DNA from: Methanobacteriota archaeon
Lineage (GTDB): Archaea; Methanobacteriota; Methanobacteria; Methanobacteriales; Methanobacteriaceae
DNA length: 64,000 nt
Direction: 5' to 3'
Assembly (NCBI GenBank): GCA_023411115.1
Contig: JAEYPF010000019.1
Location: 1 to 64,000 of the forward strand
This document shows positions 18,945-27,532 of this stretch, in pieces. The translations under genes were made by a program, and so were the position numbers. Below the pieces are notes generated by a model. That model did not search any database. It was not told the DNA's origin and saw only the letters and a program-made list of their open reading frames with translations. Numbering within the stretch: the stretch's first letter is position 1; every line of letters begins with the position of its first letter.

Positions 18945-19568
18945 ATGTTAAGAGATCTCCTTATAGACCCTGAATTATTCGAAAAAATTCGAGAAAAAGC
19001 TTTAGAAGATGAAGATACTCGATTAAAGAGAGAAATACTTGAAAAAGATGTCTTAAAAAAGCTTAGAAAAAAAAGATCAATTAAGAAGTACAAGAAAAAG
19101 GGAGTAACAAGGGATGATCTTAAAGAAATAATTGAATTTGCAGATATGGTAAGTTTAAAGCTTTTTGAAGGTCCTTCAGATTTTGAAATTGCGGCAGAGC
19201 ATCCCGAATGGTGCAGCCATTGCGGTACTTGCTGCAGGGAATCATCACCAATATTCATACATAAAGATGAATTAAATTTACTTCTTCGGTTTAATCCGGA
19301 TTTAAAACATGAAATAATAAGTAATGCGGAGTATCCAGAACATTTCATGTTTAAGGAAGATCTCCCCTGTAAGTTCCATAACTTGGAAACTAAAAGATGC
19401 AAAATATATGATACTCGACCACAGATTTGTAGAAGCTATCCTCTTATTTTGATAGGAGAGGATAAACCCCGTTATACTATTGATTTACGCCATAAATGCG
19501 ATTATTCAGTTCGTTTAGTTTTAGAAAAATCGGTGATCCTATTTGATGAGGCTATAAAATATCTTTAA
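18945..19568 (+). CDS. YkgJ-family cysteine cluster protein
   Basis: 207 residues. The second half carries the YkgJ/UPF0153-type zinc or Fe-S cysteine pattern: WCSHCGTCCRES (about residues 90-100), CKFHNLETKRCKIYDTRP and QICRSYPL, with a late HKCDYS. The N-terminal third is strongly charged and helical. The biochemical role of the family is not settled; metal binding is the safe statement. No clear Shine-Dalgarno precedes the ATG. It follows the histidine kinase by about 100 bases on the same strand. Confidence 0.75.
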   Translation: MLRDLLIDPELFEKIREKALEDEDTRLKREILEKDVLKKLRKKRSIKKYKKKGVTRDDLKEIIEFADMVSLKLFEGPSDFEIAAEHPEWCSHCGTCCRESSPIFIHKDELNLLLRFNPDLKHEIISNAEYPEHFMFKEDLPCKFHNLETKRCKIYDTRPQICRSYPLILIGEDKPRYTIDLRHKCDYSVRLVLEKSVILFDEAIKYL

Positions 19569-19673
19569 ATTTAAAGATACATGATTTGAACGACTAAGTT
19601 TATAAAAAATTTTTTCTATTTAAACGTAGTATATTAATAATTATTTTAGTTTGATCTTGGCTCAGGAGATAAA

Positions 19674-20123
19674 ATGTTTGGAATGACTAAAAGGCAGTTT
19701 TTAAAAAGAAGTGCCAGATGCATGGATGAAACTGGAGGTTTACTTCTTTTACTTAAAGAAATTATAGATAAAGAAGTTCAAGGAGAAATTAGCAATCAAG
19801 AAGCTTCTAGAAGGATCGATGATATTAGAAAAGGAATAGAATCTATATTTTACAAATTTGAAAAAGTAAATCCTCCATCTAAATGTATTCCACTTAAACA
19901 AAAAATTTTAAATATTCTTATTAGATTGCAGGATATTGTAATCACGGATTCTGAATCTTTAACTGCGGCAAAGAAAGGTTTGAAAGAAAGATCACAGGAC
20001 AAGTTAAGTGAATCAAAAGATCAACTGGAAAAATTCAGAAAGGATTTCCATGATTTAACTAAAATGGTTAATATTCTTTTAATTGAAACAAAGAAAAGTT
20101 TAAAAAGTCGGAAGCATGATTAA
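19674..20123 (+). CDS. Hypothetical helical protein
   Basis: 149 residues, not recognised. Mostly charged and predicted helical with Leu/Ile/Lys/Glu heptad-like spacing (GLLLLLKEIIDKEVQGE, LSESKDQLEKFRKDFHDLTK). No signal peptide or membrane segment. A good AGGAGAT lies before the ATG, so it is probably translated. It resembles in style, but not visibly in sequence, the small coiled-coil proteins at 55.6 and 62.8 kb. Confidence 0.6.
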   Translation: MFGMTKRQFLKRSARCMDETGGLLLLLKEIIDKEVQGEISNQEASRRIDDIRKGIESIFYKFEKVNPPSKCIPLKQKILNILIRLQDIVITDSESLTAAKKGLKERSQDKLSESKDQLEKFRKDFHDLTKMVNILLIETKKSLKSRKHD

Positions 20124-20267
20124 GTTTGTTGATTACCATGGCCCGTAATAATTTTTAAGTAATTCAAACATAAACTTATGATGGTTAATTATGAAATTGG
20201 ATTTTAATTCCTATTATGTAAAATATATAACTCTTAAACAATTTATTTTTAAATTCAGGTGCATTTT

Positions 20268-20720
20268 ATGAGCAAAGTTACTGCAATAAAATATTGTAAA
20301 TGGTGTGGTGATCCATTTGAAGTTAAATCACCCAATCAAAAATACTGCCATCAGGATGATAAAAACTGCAGTCAGGAATCTAAACGTGAAAGCTGGCGTA
20401 AGGCAGCCAGTAAATATAGGAAGAACTATAAAAACATATTACAGATATCGCAGGTCTATAAGCTTGGATCAGGGTTTTTAAGCAGCAAGCCTAAGAATGA
20501 TTTCGATGAAGAGTATATGGCCATACTCAAAGAAAAGAAAAGGTTAAAATTAAATGGATTGATAATAGGTTTGAGTGCTGGAGTTCAATTTACTTCCAGG
20601 CCTTTATTCGAAAATACTGTACAAAGGGGCGCTTTACCTGTTATTGAGTTAAACCCTTATTTATTGGTTTTAATCGTTGCACTGGTGTGTGCAGTTGTTT
20701 TTGGGATATATTATAAATAA
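20268..20720 (+). CDS. Zinc-ribbon protein with C-terminal membrane segment
   Basis: About 150 residues. It opens with a treble-cysteine motif KYCKWCGDPFEVKSPNQKYC followed by a fourth Cys (KNCSQ), a likely zinc ribbon, then a basic stretch, and ends in a hydrophobic helix (YLLVLIVALVCAVVFGIYY). A protein of this layout would be membrane-anchored with a cytoplasmic nucleic-acid- or protein-binding ribbon (inference). The ATG at 20268 follows AGGTG by six bases; a GTG three codons earlier is part of that ribosome-binding site. Family not recognised. Confidence 0.65.
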   Translation: MSKVTAIKYCKWCGDPFEVKSPNQKYCHQDDKNCSQESKRESWRKAASKYRKNYKNILQISQVYKLGSGFLSSKPKNDFDEEYMAILKEKKRLKLNGLIIGLSAGVQFTSRPLFENTVQRGALPVIELNPYLLVLIVALVCAVVFGIYYK

Positions 20721-20797
20721 TACTCTACACTCTTTTTTGGACATAAACTTATGATGGTTTAATTTTGAGGATAGTTAATTTCCAAAAAGGTTGTAAC

Positions 20798-21751
20798 ATG
20801 ATTATATTAATTGCATTTTCAGTAGCTCTGATACTATCATTACTATTATTGATAAAGTCTGCAGATATATTCGTTGATAATTTAGTTGAAATTGGAGAAT
20901 CATTGGGAGTATCCCATATGATATTAGGTGTCACGGCATCTGCAATTGGAACATCACTCCCTGAATTTGGTTCTGCGATGATAGCAATTTTAACTGGAAG
21001 CAGTGATATTGGTGTAGGGGTTGTTATAGGCTCAAATATATGGAACATTGCAGGAATACTTGGTATTTCGGCATTTGTTGCAGGATTTATACAGACCAAT
21101 CGCCAGGAGTTGACTCGTGATGGGTTGATGACGCTTTTAACAGCTTTAATACTCATGGCATTCATGTTTCTGGTGGATGAAATTACAGCGGTTGTAGGTA
21201 TTGTTTTAATACTTGTTTATGTCGTTTATCTGTGGATTTTGATAAGATCTGAACGAAAAAATAATGGAAATAATGATAAAAAGGTAAAGAAAAGTAAAAT
21301 CTCCAGAAAAAGCATCTTAATGGCTGTAATTGGAATTACAGGCTTGATTATTGGTGCAAGGATACTGGTTTACAGCGGTGTTGAAATTGCAAGAATTGCA
21401 AACATTCCTGAAATGCTAATTGGCCTTTTTGCACTTGCAATAGGAACGAGTATGCCTGAACTTGTGGTAACGTTGACTTCTGCAATGAAAAGACTCCACA
21501 GTCTTTCATTTGGAACAGTATTGGGCAGTAATGTCTTTAACATAATGATTGGTTTAGGAATTCCAGCACTTTTTATGAACATTCATATAGAACCGCTTTC
21601 AGTTAGCTTTGATGCACCTGCAATGATTTTTGTCACAGCTTTGCTTCTACTACTTGCTGCAAGGAAAATGAAACTTACAAGGTTTGCAGGACTTGCTTTG
21701 ATGATTACTTATGTGATCTATATAGTAACGAGGATACTTATCACGATATAA
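20798..21751 (+). CDS. CaCA-family calcium/sodium antiporter
   Basis: About 317 residues with two homologous halves of about five membrane helices each. The alpha-repeat signatures are GTSLPEFGSAMIA (about residue 60) and GTSMPELVVTLTSA (about residue 220), with SNIWNIAGILG and SNVFNIMIGLGIP, diagnostic of the YrbG-type Ca2+:cation antiporters. A charged hydrophilic loop (RSERKNNGNNDKKVKKSK) joins the halves. The ATG at 20798 follows AAAGGT; a TTG 33 bases upstream lacks a site. A UspA-type gene follows 34 bases later, probably in the same transcript. Confidence 0.92.
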   Translation: MIILIAFSVALILSLLLLIKSADIFVDNLVEIGESLGVSHMILGVTASAIGTSLPEFGSAMIAILTGSSDIGVGVVIGSNIWNIAGILGISAFVAGFIQTNRQELTRDGLMTLLTALILMAFMFLVDEITAVVGIVLILVYVVYLWILIRSERKNNGNNDKKVKKSKISRKSILMAVIGITGLIIGARILVYSGVEIARIANIPEMLIGLFALAIGTSMPELVVTLTSAMKRLHSLSFGTVLGSNVFNIMIGLGIPALFMNIHIEPLSVSFDAPAMIFVTALLLLLAARKMKLTRFAGLALMITYVIYIVTRILITI

Positions 21752-21785
21752 AATGGAGATATTTTTAATTTAAGGAGGATATGAA

Positions 21786-22211
21786 ATGGTGTATAAAAAG
21801 ATACTGGTCACAAGTACAGGAGAACATCTGGATCAAATAGTTGAGCACACTCTAGACTTGATACACGGAAGATCAATGGAAGTGATTGGACTTTACGTAA
21901 TGGACACTTCGTTTCCTTTCCTTATTCCAGTTAAAGTAAAAGAAACGATGGTAAAAGAGCTTAAAAAGCATGGAAATAGTTTATTAATTCATATGGGGGA
22001 AAAATTTCATTCCAGCATGATTAATTTCAGGCCGATAATGATGGAAGGAGATCCTGCAGATGAAATTGTTAAATTAGCAGAAAAAGAAAAGGTAGATATC
22101 ATAGTTATGGGCACTGGAAAAAGTAAGATTGATAAACATCTACTTGGAAGTGTTTCAGAAAAGGTTGTGCATTCTGCACCTTGTACAGTGCTTCTTATAA
22201 GGACAGTATAA
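21786..22211 (+). CDS. Universal stress protein (UspA family)
   Basis: 141 residues, single Usp domain. It begins YKKILVTSTGEH and ends with the ATP-binding block IIVMGTGKSKIDKHLLGSVSEKVVHSAPCTVLLI, so a nucleotide-binding UspA of the MJ0577 type. AGGAGGAT is an ideal ribosome-binding site. Placement right after an ion antiporter is common and suggests a regulatory role toward it (inference). Confidence 0.93.
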   Translation: MVYKKILVTSTGEHLDQIVEHTLDLIHGRSMEVIGLYVMDTSFPFLIPVKVKETMVKELKKHGNSLLIHMGEKFHSSMINFRPIMMEGDPADEIVKLAEKEKVDIIVMGTGKSKIDKHLLGSVSEKVVHSAPCTVLLIRTV

Positions 22212-22367
22212 TTATCTTTGTTCGAATAATTTTTAAATTTAGTTTTACATATTATTCATATGTTTTTATATAAATTTATTATTATAAAAGACGAATTTTG
22301 ACAATTTTTTGATTGAAGTCTATTTAATGGATTAAATTAATTAAAAATTTAAAATGGAGTAAATACA

Positions 22368-22553
22368 ATGGCAAAGAAAAAAAAGAAAGAGAAAAAACCT
22401 ACAACTCCCAAAATAGAGGAGAAAACAGAAGTTTTAGATAAAAAAGAACGGAAAAATATGGAATACACATTCGTAGCTATATTTGCAGCAAGTATTGTGT
22501 TTCTACTTGTGTATTTAATTGGATTTATACTCGCTTTATTGAAGATAATTTAA
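22368..22553 (+). CDS. Small single-pass membrane protein
   Basis: 61 residues: a Lys/Glu-rich N-terminus (MAKKKKKEKKPTTPK) and one C-terminal membrane helix (YTFVAIFAASIVFLLVYLIGFILALL). GGAGT lies before the ATG, so probably genuine. Shape resembles accessory subunits of membrane complexes, but no family is recognised. The even smaller membrane peptide at 22604 follows 50 bases later. Confidence 0.65.
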   Translation: MAKKKKKEKKPTTPKIEEKTEVLDKKERKNMEYTFVAIFAASIVFLLVYLIGFILALLKII

Positions 22554-22603
22554 TAATGTTCAAGTAATATTAAATCAAATTTTACTTAAATCGGGTGAAA
22601 TTT

Positions 22604-22687
22604 GTGGTGTTCAATATATTAGTTATTACTGTCCTTCTGGCAATTGGAGCTTATGCGCTTAAAATGATACAAAACATCCAGTTTTAA
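22604..22687 (+). CDS. Candidate 27-residue membrane peptide
   Basis: A short frame starting at GTG (or the next GTG at 22607) five bases after a consensus GGTGA. It encodes one hydrophobic helix (FNILVITVLLAIGAYALK) with a short polar tail and stops at TAA 22685. The perfect ribosome-binding site and entirely hydrophobic content make it credible, but it is very short. Probably cotranscribed with the 61-residue protein upstream. Confidence 0.45.
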   Translation: MVFNILVITVLLAIGAYALKMIQNIQF

Positions 22688-22887
22688 TTTTTTTAACTGA
22701 TTTTGAAAATAAACAATTTGTCTTTGAAAAATGAGAAACATATGGAATCTTTTTAGATCTAATACTTTGTGTGAGGACTAATTCTTATAATAATGTATTA
22801 ATTCTTTTTAATTTATGATTAAAAATATAATACTTTCTATTTTCATGTAATAGCAAATTATGCTATTATTGAAAATAAATAATAATT

Positions 22888-23994
22888 TTAGTCTAAGCTC
22901 TCGCAGATCTCAACAGCCTTCTTCGCGGCATCTTCCATTGAAGTTTCAAAAGGAATTCCAGCATCACGTAAAATCCTCTGGCCTTCTTCTTCATTTGTGC
23001 CGGTAAGCCTGATAACAATTGGGACTTTGCGTTCAGCGCTGTTTATAACATCTATAACTCCATTGGCCACGTCGTCTGCTCGAGTAATTCCACCAAGCAC
23101 GTTTAAAAAGATTACTTTAACGTTTGGTTCACCAATTACAAGGTTCAGCGCTTTTTCGATAACATCTTTAGAAGATCCACCGCCGATATCTAAAAATGTG
23201 GCGGGTTTTCCACCATAGAGATTTATCATGTCCATCCCGGTCAAAGTAAGGCCTGCACCGTTTCCAATGACTGCAATATCGCCGTCAAGGGTAACATATG
23301 CAAATTCGTCTTTTTTAGCCTCTTCGAGATCTGAAAACTCTTTATGCCTCCAGAGGGAATCGTCATCAATTTCAAGCTTTGCATCGGCTGCAATAAGCCC
23401 TTCAGGAGTTAAAACCAGAGGGTTAATTTCTGCAATTGTTGCATCATATTTAACAAATACACTGAAAAGTTTCCAGATAAATGCACCAACCTTTGAAATC
23501 AATTCGTTTTCGACGCCCATCTTTCTTGCAATTTCCCGTGCCTGGTATGGCATAAACTCTTCTAAAGGATTAACGTGATATTTAACTATTTTTTCAGGGC
23601 TGTTTTTGGCCACTTCTTCAATATCAACACCGCCTTCACTGCTTGCCATTATAAGCGGCTTTTTAGCAGATCTATCCATCACGACACTTACATAGAACTC
23701 TGACAGGATATTAATTTTTTCTTCAACCAGAATATTGTTGACCTTTTCGCCCTTTATTTCCATGCCTAAAAGCTCTTTTGCAACTTTTTTGGCGTCTGTG
23801 GGAGTATCTGCAAATTTAATTCCTCCAGCTTTACCTCTGCCTCCGACAAGGACCTGAGATTTCAGGGCAACGGGTTTGTTAATTTTTGCAGCGGCTTTTT
23901 TTGCATCTTTCCCGTTCACTGCAACATAACTTTCTGGTACAGGGATACCTTCCAGTTTAAATATTCCTTTTGCGTGGTATTCAAAGAATTTCAA
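22888..23994 (-). CDS. sucC: Succinyl-CoA ligase (ADP-forming) subunit beta
   Basis: 368 residues with an ATP-grasp domain (LVGGRGKAGGIKFADTP, VVMDRSAKKPLIMASSEGGVDIEE) and a C-terminal CoA-ligase domain (NGAGLTLTGMDMINLYGGKPATFLDIGGG, LNVLGGITRADDVANG). With an alpha subunit not in this window it makes succinyl-CoA from succinate, CoA and ATP. It starts at a TTG whose GGAGG overlaps the end of korC, so it is the last gene of the kor operon; in methanogens this feeds 2-oxoglutarate synthesis. Confidence 0.96.
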   Translation of the reverse strand: MKFFEYHAKGIFKLEGIPVPESYVAVNGKDAKKAAAKINKPVALKSQVLVGGRGKAGGIKFADTPTDAKKVAKELLGMEIKGEKVNNILVEEKINILSEFYVSVVMDRSAKKPLIMASSEGGVDIEEVAKNSPEKIVKYHVNPLEEFMPYQAREIARKMGVENELISKVGAFIWKLFSVFVKYDATIAEINPLVLTPEGLIAADAKLEIDDDSLWRHKEFSDLEEAKKDEFAYVTLDGDIAVIGNGAGLTLTGMDMINLYGGKPATFLDIGGGSSKDVIEKALNLVIGEPNVKVIFLNVLGGITRADDVANGVIDVINSAERKVPIVIRLTGTNEEEGQRILRDAGIPFETSMEDAAKKAVEICESLD

Positions 23995-23996
23995 AT

Positions 23997-24551
23997 TTAA
24001 TCCTCCTTAACAAGTTCCATGCCTGCTTCAAATGCAGAAATGTTTTTTTCTTCAGTTCCTGGGGGCACACTTGCTGCAATGGCTTTTCTTGCTGCTTCTT
24101 CAGATACAACTTTGGTTATCCTTGTTATGGCCCCAACCATTACTATGTTGGCCACAATATTAAGTCCAATTTTTTCTGTTGCTGTTCTTGTAACTGGAGC
24201 TTTATAATAATTGATATTATGTTTCTGGATAAATGGAAGTATATCTTCCTCTTTTATCATATCAGGATCAACAATTAATGTCCCGCCGTCTTTAAGATCG
24301 TTTAAATAAGCCATCAACGCCTCATTGGACATTGCAATGAAAATATCTGGCTTTGAGACTTTAGGATAGTCAATTTCACTGTCGCTTATAACTACTTCTG
24401 TTTTTGAAGCCCCACCTCTTGCTTCTGGGCCGTAAGATTGTGTTTGAACAGCAAATATATTATCAAAAAGGGAAGCTGCCTTTCCAATAACGATACCGGC
24501 CAGTATTATCCCCTGGCCACCAAATCCGGCAATTCTTATATCTTTTCGCAA
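23997..24551 (-). CDS. korC: 2-oxoglutarate:ferredoxin oxidoreductase subunit gamma
   Basis: 184 residues, the gamma domain of 2-oxoacid oxidoreductases. It opens IRIAGFGGQGIILAGIVIGK and has QTQSYGPEARGGASKTEVVIS, standard for the family. Works with KorA, KorB and KorD to carboxylate succinyl-CoA reductively to 2-oxoglutarate with reduced ferredoxin. TTG start with GAGGGT upstream; 14 bases after korB and two before sucC. Confidence 0.95.
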   Translation of the reverse strand: MRKDIRIAGFGGQGIILAGIVIGKAASLFDNIFAVQTQSYGPEARGGASKTEVVISDSEIDYPKVSKPDIFIAMSNEALMAYLNDLKDGGTLIVDPDMIKEEDILPFIQKHNINYYKAPVTRTATEKIGLNIVANIVMVGAITRITKVVSEEAARKAIAASVPPGTEEKNISAFEAGMELVKED

Positions 24552-24565
24552 TTTAAACCCTCTTT

Positions 24566-25429
24566 TTAACTTTTATAAGCTGATTTAACTGATGATGGTT
24601 TTCCACTTTCACATTTTTCGTTTACAAGCTCGCAGAGCCCTTCTGAGTACTCTATCAGGCTTTTATCGGCAAACTCTCCCACGATTATTTTTCCTTCCAG
24701 TTCTTCTTCACTCATGGTATCAGCTTTTCTTTTTAAGATGCTGTTGTTTTTCATGAATTCCATCATTTCAAGGGGAGTCCGCATCCTATTTTTCCGACCA
24801 AAATAGGTTGGGCACTGTGAAATTACTTCTATAAATGAGAAACCTTCGTTTTGAAGTCCTTTTTTAATTGCATTTGAAAGCTGTACCGCATGTGCAGTAG
24901 TCCATCTTGCAACGTAGGTTGCTCCGGCTGCAGTCACAAGATCTGCTAAGCTAAAAGGCCTTTCGAGTGCCCCATAGGGAGCTGTACTTCCATAACTGCC
25001 TTTTGGCGATGTAGGACTGATCTGGCCTCCGGTCATTCCGTAAATGCTGTTATTTATACATATTACAGTGAGATTTATATTTCTTCGGGCGCCGTGGATT
25101 AGATGGTTACCTCCAATAGCAGCAGCGTCACCATCTCCTGTAAATACAACTAAATCGAGGTCAGGATTTGCTAGTTTTACTCCTGTTGCAAATGTAATTG
25201 GCCTACCATGTGTTGTATGGAGTGAATCGCATTTAATATATCCCGGTATCCTTGAAGAACATCCAATTCCAGATACCATTACGATGTTATCGAGATCAAA
25301 TTCTGCCATTTCCATGCCTTTAAAGAAAGTGTTCATCACAATTCCATTTCCACAACCGGCACAAAAAATATGTGGAAGCCTTTCTTTTCTCATGTAGTCC
25401 ATAAATGACTTCCTTTGTTTATCAGCCAT
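24566..25429 (-). CDS. korB: 2-oxoglutarate:ferredoxin oxidoreductase subunit beta
   Basis: 287 residues, the thiamine-diphosphate-binding subunit. Motifs: FCAGCGNGIVMN near the N-terminus (cluster cysteines), GIGCSSRIPGY, HGRPITFATGVKLANPDL, and the TPP/Mg motif VVFTGDGDAAAIGGNHLIH. GGAGATG precedes the ATG. Lies between korA and korC in the conserved korDABC order. Confidence 0.96.
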   Translation of the reverse strand: MADKQRKSFMDYMRKERLPHIFCAGCGNGIVMNTFFKGMEMAEFDLDNIVMVSGIGCSSRIPGYIKCDSLHTTHGRPITFATGVKLANPDLDLVVFTGDGDAAAIGGNHLIHGARRNINLTVICINNSIYGMTGGQISPTSPKGSYGSTAPYGALERPFSLADLVTAAGATYVARWTTAHAVQLSNAIKKGLQNEGFSFIEVISQCPTYFGRKNRMRTPLEMMEFMKNNSILKRKADTMSEEELEGKIIVGEFADKSLIEYSEGLCELVNEKCESGKPSSVKSAYKS

Positions 25430-25480
25430 CTTTTCATCTCCTGAATTAAATTATTATGATAATGTCTTTAAATTGAATAA

Positions 25481-26614
25481 TTACTTGCTTGATTCTATCT
25501 TTTTAAGTATCTCAGATGGGAGGTGCATTTCTCCACCTATTTTAGGTAGTAATTCTACTTCTGCTGCTCCACAGACAACCCTTTCAACTTCATGAACGAT
25601 TTGACCAAGGTTCATTTCTGCAACAATTATCTTCTGGGCGTTTTTTGCTGCAGATTTAATGATTTCATCAGGGAAAGGCCATACTGTTTCCAGTTTGATG
25701 TGCCCTGCTTTAATACCTTCTTCTCGGGCCTGTTTTACTGCTGTAATTGCAGATCGAGATGGTGCACCGTATGAAATTACAATGATATCGGCATCATCAG
25801 TATATAATTCTTTAACTCTGTTTATTTTGTCCCTATTTTTAAGTATTTTATCGCAGAGCCTTTTAACAAGCTTAGCATGAGCTTTTGGGCTTGATGCATC
25901 AGGATATCCTCTTTCATCGTGTGTAAGTCCGGTAATATGCATTTTATAGCCCGCTCCAAATGGGGGCATTGGTGATACTCCATCTGGTTCTGCTTTATAT
26001 GGTAAAAATGTTTCAGGACCTTCTTCAGGCATTTTTCGAGGGGTAATTTCTACCTTTCCCGGTATTGAAATTTTTTCCCGCATGTGCCCAACGATCTCAT
26101 CGCTCATTATCATAACTGGTACTCTGTATTCTTCTGCTAAATTAAAGGCTTCTACTGTAAAATCAAAACATTCCTGCACTGATGAAGGTGAAAGTGCTAT
26201 CACTTCATAGTCTCCATGCGATCCCCATCTTGCCTGCATCATATCGCTTTGGGAGGCCATTGTTGGCTGTCCTGTAGAAGGAGATCCTCGCTGCATGTTA
26301 ACAATTACAAGGGGTGTTTCTGTCATTACTGCGTAGCCTATATGTTCCTGCATTAGGGAAAATCCAGGCCCTGATGTTGCAGTCATTCCTTTTTGACCGC
26401 CCCAAACAGCCCCTATAACTGCACCAAGTGCTGAAATCTCATCTTCCATCTGTATAAATGATCCGCCCTCTCGGGGTAGAAATATTGCCATATCTTCCGC
26501 AATTTCGGTAGATGGAGTTATTGGGTAACCTGCAAAGAATCTGCACCCTGCCTTAATGGCACCTCTTGCGCATGCTTCGTTGCCCTGTATGAAATAATTT
26601 TCAATATTCGCCAT
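25481..26614 (-). CDS. korA: 2-oxoglutarate:ferredoxin oxidoreductase subunit alpha
   Basis: 377 residues, the pyrimidine-binding and transketolase C-terminal part. Begins FIQGNEACARGAIKAGCRFFAGYPITPSTEIAEDM, with DEISALGAVIGAVWGGQKG and ATSGPGFSLMQEHIGYA, diagnostic for KorA rather than pyruvate oxidoreductase PorA. GGAGACG lies upstream of the ATG. Thirty bases follow korD. Confidence 0.96.
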   Translation of the reverse strand: MANIENYFIQGNEACARGAIKAGCRFFAGYPITPSTEIAEDMAIFLPREGGSFIQMEDEISALGAVIGAVWGGQKGMTATSGPGFSLMQEHIGYAVMTETPLVIVNMQRGSPSTGQPTMASQSDMMQARWGSHGDYEVIALSPSSVQECFDFTVEAFNLAEEYRVPVMIMSDEIVGHMREKISIPGKVEITPRKMPEEGPETFLPYKAEPDGVSPMPPFGAGYKMHITGLTHDERGYPDASSPKAHAKLVKRLCDKILKNRDKINRVKELYTDDADIIVISYGAPSRSAITAVKQAREEGIKAGHIKLETVWPFPDEIIKSAAKNAQKIIVAEMNLGQIVHEVERVVCGAAEVELLPKIGGEMHLPSEILKKIESSK

Positions 26615-26643
26615 TTTTACGTCTCCACTTTTAGTTAACGAAA

Positions 26644-26850
26644 TTATTCTTCCTTTTCTTCAACATGTATGGCCTGGTCTGGGCACATAAGGACACAAAG
26701 ATTACATTTTGTACATTTTTCTTCGTGCTTTGGAGTTGGAAGACGAACTCCCTTCTTATTAGGTTCTTCTGACTCTTCGTAAACCTTACGGGGGCAAAAT
26801 TCTGTGCATATGTTGCACCCCTTACATAGTTCTTTATCCACTTTTATCAT
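26644..26850 (-). CDS. korD: 2-oxoglutarate:ferredoxin oxidoreductase subunit delta (ferredoxin)
   Basis: 68 residues with two four-cysteine cluster motifs, CKGCNICTEFCP and CTKCNLCVLMCP, each binding a [4Fe-4S] cluster; passes electrons between ferredoxin and the KorAB core. AGTGAT precedes the ATG. First gene of the kor-sucC operon; the 170 bases upstream contain several A/T-rich TATA candidates (for example CTTATAAAAC near 26870) but no unambiguous one. Confidence 0.95.
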   Translation of the reverse strand: MIKVDKELCKGCNICTEFCPRKVYEESEEPNKKGVRLPTPKHEEKCTKCNLCVLMCPDQAIHVEEKEE

Positions 26851-27021
26851 GCTATCACTGTGAAGTTTTATAAGAAAATAGAGTTTAAATTTTCAAAAGT
26901 AACTTAAATGTGTATGTGTTGCTAATTATATAAAAAATAGATGTACTTGTATGTGATATGTATCACTGTAGTTTATAAGAAATAAAATCAAGATTTTTAG
27001 ATATCCCTAAGCATATAATTC

Positions 27022-27339
27022 TTATTTTTTAAAACAAACGACATAGCCAGATTCAGTTTTGTAAACTGAAAGTTCCCCAGTTGCAACAAAATCGTGTAAA
27101 ATGCCAGCAATATCCACATAGAAAAACCATTCCCCAGTTTCATTTTGAACCAAAGCTATTAGCATTTCCATATAATCCTGCAGCGGCTGGCAAAACAATG
27201 AGTCTAGATCTAAACCTTGGGTAGCGGTTTCATACTTAAGGACTTCGTCCATTTCAGCATCGGATGGTTTTAGATCTTTCCAGACATCTACACACCTTAT
27301 TGCAAATTTTATGTCATCGTATCTATTTAAAATCTCCAT
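27022..27339 (-). CDS. Hypothetical protein
   Basis: 105 residues, acidic, not recognised. It reads as a compact mixed alpha/beta domain (MEILNRYDDIKFAIRCVDVWK ... VYKTESGYVVCFKK), without signal peptide or membrane helix. GGTGA four bases before the ATG supports translation. Between it and mptD lie a remnant of an mptD 3' end and the hairpin element E3. Confidence 0.6.
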   Translation of the reverse strand: MEILNRYDDIKFAIRCVDVWKDLKPSDAEMDEVLKYETATQGLDLDSLFCQPLQDYMEMLIALVQNETGEWFFYVDIAGILHDFVATGELSVYKTESGYVVCFKK

Positions 27340-27385
27340 AAAGTCACCATATAAAATAAGGAAATAAAATAATTATATTAAATTT

Positions 27386-27447
27386 TTACTCATCAACCTC
27401 TTCAACATACATCAATGGATACATCAACTCTTCAATAACAACCTTTT
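27386..27447 (-). pseudogene. Remnant of an mptD 3' end
   Basis: Read on the minus strand, this stretch encodes VVIEELMYPLMYVEEVDE and a TAA stop. The end of the intact mptD just upstream is EYIEELMYPLMYVEQIEE and TAA: 13 of 16 aligned residues agree. It has no start and is cut off where the outer arm of hairpin element E3 begins. So it is a diverged second copy of the gene end, from a tandem duplication or left behind by the element. Confidence 0.75.
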
Positions 27448-27515
27448 TAGAAAAAAGCCGGCGAAAAATCTATGATTTTTCGGGCATCAAAAATTCTTTG
27501 AATTTTTGAAGGTTG
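27439..27515. repeat. Tandem hairpin element E3 (three-way junction, after mptD)
   Basis: Outer arms CAACCTT (27439) and AAGGTTG (27509) enclose two inner hairpins: CGAAAAAT/ATTTTTCG around CTATG, and TCAAAAATTC/GAATTTTTGA around TTT (perfect 10-bp stem, 27487-27509). Read on the minus strand its edges, TTTTGATCAACCTT and TTTTTTCTAAAAAGGTTG, match those of the terminal hairpin of element E8 after the marker-9 gene. Both adjoin a duplicated gene end. Confidence 0.8.
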
Positions 27516-27532
27516 ATCAAAAACACATTGTA

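Noticed and set aside
27439..27515. Reading the hairpin arrays as CRISPR repeats
   Set aside because: Arms are inverted, not direct, repeats of varying sequence with no regular spacers and no cas genes nearby.
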